64,000 nt of DNA from Climacium dendroides (lineage: Eukaryota > Streptophyta > Bryopsida > Hypnales > Climaciaceae), in NCBI GenBank assembly GCA_950106755.1, contig OX467092.1, positions 5,270,001 through 5,334,000 on the forward strand, written 5' to 3'. The notes below the pieces were generated by a model, which searched no databases, was not told the DNA's origin, and saw only the letters and a program-made list of their open reading frames with translations. The translations under genes and the position numbers were made by a program. Shown piece after piece: positions 62,001 to 64,000 of this stretch (position 1 is its first letter; the number at the start of each line of letters is the position of its first letter).

Positions 62001-62620
62001 AAATACTTTGAAGTTAAATAAAAACTAACCTAGTTATTATTTTTGTTATTTTATTTATATTTTTGAAAAAATCTTTGTGAAGTCTAGTTTTAATCTCAAA
62101 AATCTAATTTTGAAAATGAATGATTACAATTTTTCTATTCAAGATTTTTGCACAAGGGTGTCCATTGGAAGTCTTGATTTTCTAGTGTCCAAGGCTCTTG
62201 GAAATGAGCCTCAATTACACTAGATCTTGGAGAAAAAAATCACATGCAAAATTCATTCAAAAAAATTGTAGAGTAGATTTCAAGAAGCTATAAACCAATT
62301 CTTTAGATTTTGACACGATTGAAAGACTCCAAATCACTTTCATAGTTTTTACACCCTCATGATCAAACATTATAATCCTTCAATCCATAAGTGATGTTGT
62401 TGTGTTTTTCTTTTCCCATGCGATCTCCTACATGACTACTTTGAATTTGTACAATTAGAATTCAATAGAAATTGATAAAAAACTTATCAAAATGTTGGCT
62501 TTTCGTTCGATTCATAGAAAATTTGAAGAAGCTCAAAAAAGGCCTTGGACATTTAGGGTTTAAAAACCGGCAATTCAAGATTTGAAGTGTTCCAATTTTT
62601 GGCGGTTGGAAAGCTAAGAA
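56046..62620. other. AT-rich intergenic DNA, nothing recognised
   Basis: Over 6 kb without a supported gene. At 56175-56235 GTCGACT recurs several times. A TTAAT run lies at 56426-56440. The minus-strand frame 57334-57576 (80 codons) has a protein-like look (IPFSYKIWKMNSCTFVVQW) but no family I recognise. The rest is homopolymer-rich AT sequence. Confidence 0.4.
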
Positions 62621-62719
62621 AAAATTCAAATGCAAAACAATGCAAAGCAACAATGGCTGGTTTCAATCAAATTTGATGGAATGGGTGCTTTCAGAACGTC
62701 ATTCACAGAGAATATGTCG

Positions 62720-62860
62720 AGCTGCGCCACGCCTGGCGGTGGTCAAGCCCACAAGCCCGCAAGCGCGCCAGGCGGAACCCGCCGGCACACGCCAGTTGTG
62801 TGTGGGCTCACCGTCGTTGCTGAGAGCTTGGTCGCTGGAGAGCTACGCGCATAGCTTGCG
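62720..62860. other. Short GC-rich island with inverted repeat
   Basis: An abrupt block of roughly 130 bp that is far richer in GC than its surroundings. CGCCTGGCG at about 62729 is inverted relative to CGCCAGGCG at about 62777, so a stem could form. It lies upstream of the gene-like sequence at the right edge. Confidence 0.5.
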
Positions 62861-63384
62861 GTGTTGAGAATTGAAGGTATTACGCTCCCTCACAAAATTG
62901 CCATTAGTGCAGGTTCTGCAGACGCCATCAACAAACTTCCATCGCAATACTCTCTTAGGGTCTGCTGATCTGTCTGCACTGCACACCACTCTCTCTCTCT
63001 TACTCCAATTATCAGGGTCGTTTGGTGCATTTCTCGCATGTTTTGGTGCAGCATAGGTCGTGTTCTGGTTAAGATTCGTTTTTGTCGGGTGTCCGTTTCG
63101 TCACTTGGGAGTGCCATTCGTGGTTTTCAAGGTGAATTCTCTGGATCCGGTGTTTAGTTTCGAATTTCGTATGAATTAAAAGGGAATACATTCTAGGGTT
63201 TAGGACGGAGAGGCAGGTGTCTGCAAATGCGGTGATAATCGCCTGGCAGTTTCTGGACATGAGAGGAGTCCAAACCCTAAACCCTTTTGGTGTTTAAAAT
63301 CAAGGCAATTAATCCTCCTCAGTTTCACATAACGATGATTCAGGAGTACGACTGATTGTGGTTATTTCGGTCAATGCTATAAGC

Positions 63385-63502
63385 AAGGAAAGGCAGGTGT
63401 TTGCAAATGCAGGAATAACAGCCCTCCATTGGATGTCATTGTGAAGGAAAGGCAGGTTTTGGAAACGCAGGAATAACAGCTCTCCATTGGATGTCATTAT
63501 GG
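63385..63502. repeat. Two-copy tandem repeat, period 59 bp
   Basis: AAGGAAAGGCAGGT starts at 63385 and 63444. Each copy continues AAA(T/C)GCAGGAATAACAGC(C/T)CTCCATTGGATGTCATT. A diverged third copy (GAGAGGCAGGTGTCTGCAAA) occurs at about 63207. It probably lies in the promoter of the gene at the right edge. Confidence 0.8.
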
Positions 63503-63625
63503 CCCCGTAAACCCTAATTTTTTTCCTTGGGGTCAAACTTGGCGATCACCCTCCAGGAGCAGGCAGGCAATTTGGAACCTTTCAATTTTCTACACAGCGC
63601 ACCTCCTCCCTCTCAATCTTCCGCT

Positions 63626-63677
63626 ATGGCACCCTCCACTCTTTGCCTCAGTCGTCCCTTGCTTCTGTCCATCACCT
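63626..63677 (+). CDS. Candidate first coding exon of a gene leaving the window
   Basis: ATG at 63626 is followed by MAPSTLCLSRPLLLSIT, a hydrophobic, Ser-rich start like a signal or transit peptide. It then meets a good donor, T|GTATGT at 63678. Sequence from about 62.9 kb to the window end has gene-like composition with pyrimidine-rich stretches typical of a 5' UTR. The next exon is not identified, so this is tentative; the true start may lie elsewhere or beyond the edge. Confidence 0.25.
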
Positions 63678-64000
63678 GTATGTGTCCCCTCCTACCCTCT
63701 TCCGCTCTATTAATTAGTCGATGTCTTGGCTGTTAGACACCGTATCCGTTGTTGCTTTCGAACTATCCAGGTTCTGTAAACTTTCTGTCTCCTTGTGTTG
63801 TCCTTCGATTATATTTACTACTGCTCAAGGTAAGCTATGATCTCCATTCTTCTTCGTCAATCTCCTTACATGTCTGCTCTTGTGGTTTTGTGTTCCAGTT
63901 TTTGTAGCATGTCATTTGCTACAGTCCGACGCCGCTTTTGCAGCGTCATCGCTTTACGATCAACGGTCATGTGAGGCAGCCGTGCTTGAATGGTCAACCA

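Larger units (their letters stand above)
62861..64000 (+). promoter_or_regulatory. Probable promoter and 5' region of a plus-strand gene
   Basis: GC content is raised over the whole stretch, with (CT)n at about 62990-63002, the 59-bp tandem repeat and several pyrimidine tracts. No frame longer than about 75 codons is found and none has a recognised motif, which suits untranslated leader and intron sequence rather than coding exons. Confidence 0.35.

Noticed and set aside
1..64000. CRISPR arrays, bacterial operons or ribosome binding sites
   Set aside because: The intron-rich genes show a eukaryotic nuclear genome; tandem repeats here lack regular spacer structure.

Overview
The window looks like nuclear DNA of a land plant. 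Genes have many small GT-AG introns, intergenic DNA is very AT-rich, and exons are richer in GC. There is a nuclear gene for a chloroplast protein of cyanobacterial origin, a plant-type PDS5 with a Tudor domain, tRNA-Asp-primed Ty3/Gypsy debris and CACTA-type MITEs. The mix of pogo-like and piggyBac-like transposases would fit a non-seed plant (bryophyte or lycophyte grade), but I cannot fix the species.

Three intron-rich genes could be rebuilt exon by exon with all reading phases closing. (1) Minus strand, 7790-10758: a five-exon gene for a predicted plastid membrane protein of the DUF3172 family (311 aa). (2) Plus strand, 17268-24055: a fourteen-exon gene for an 1181-aa coiled-coil protein I do not recognise, rich in S/T-P motifs, with a probable untranslated leader reaching back to about 15.3 kb. 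(3) Minus strand, 30663-44058: a 34-exon gene for the cohesin regulator PDS5 (1732 aa), with HEAT-type repeats, a low-complexity Ala/Glu/Thr insertion, AT-hook-like basic motifs, a Tudor domain and the plant C-terminal tail. One PDS5 intron appears to be GC-AG.

Between the genes lies repeat-rich DNA: a piggyBac-like relic (about 2.3-3.0 kb), two copies of an approximately 0.86-kb repeat with inverted ends (3.5-4.4 and 13.8-14.7 kb), a CACTA-type MITE (11.5 kb), and a complete-looking but inactivated pogo-like transposon (26540-29858) bounded by TA and carrying an 81-bp minisatellite. Further right are a foldback repeat (45.3 kb), a 90-bp tandem array (50.3 kb), a scrambled Ty3/Gypsy region (about 51-53 kb) and two more CACTA-type MITEs (55.1 and 55.9 kb).

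The most unusual locus is 51.6-54.05 kb. Two tRNA-Asp primer-binding sites face each other, an integrase fragment with stop codons lies between them, and a comparatively GC-rich single-exon ORF (53243-53992) follows, with a weak resemblance to the OGFr N-terminal domain. A 28-bp exact direct repeat (52312 and 54014) brackets the coiled-coil ORF, one primer site and the GC-rich ORF. The last 1.3 kb (from about 62.6 kb) turns GC-richer and probably holds the 5' end of a plus-strand gene that leaves the window.
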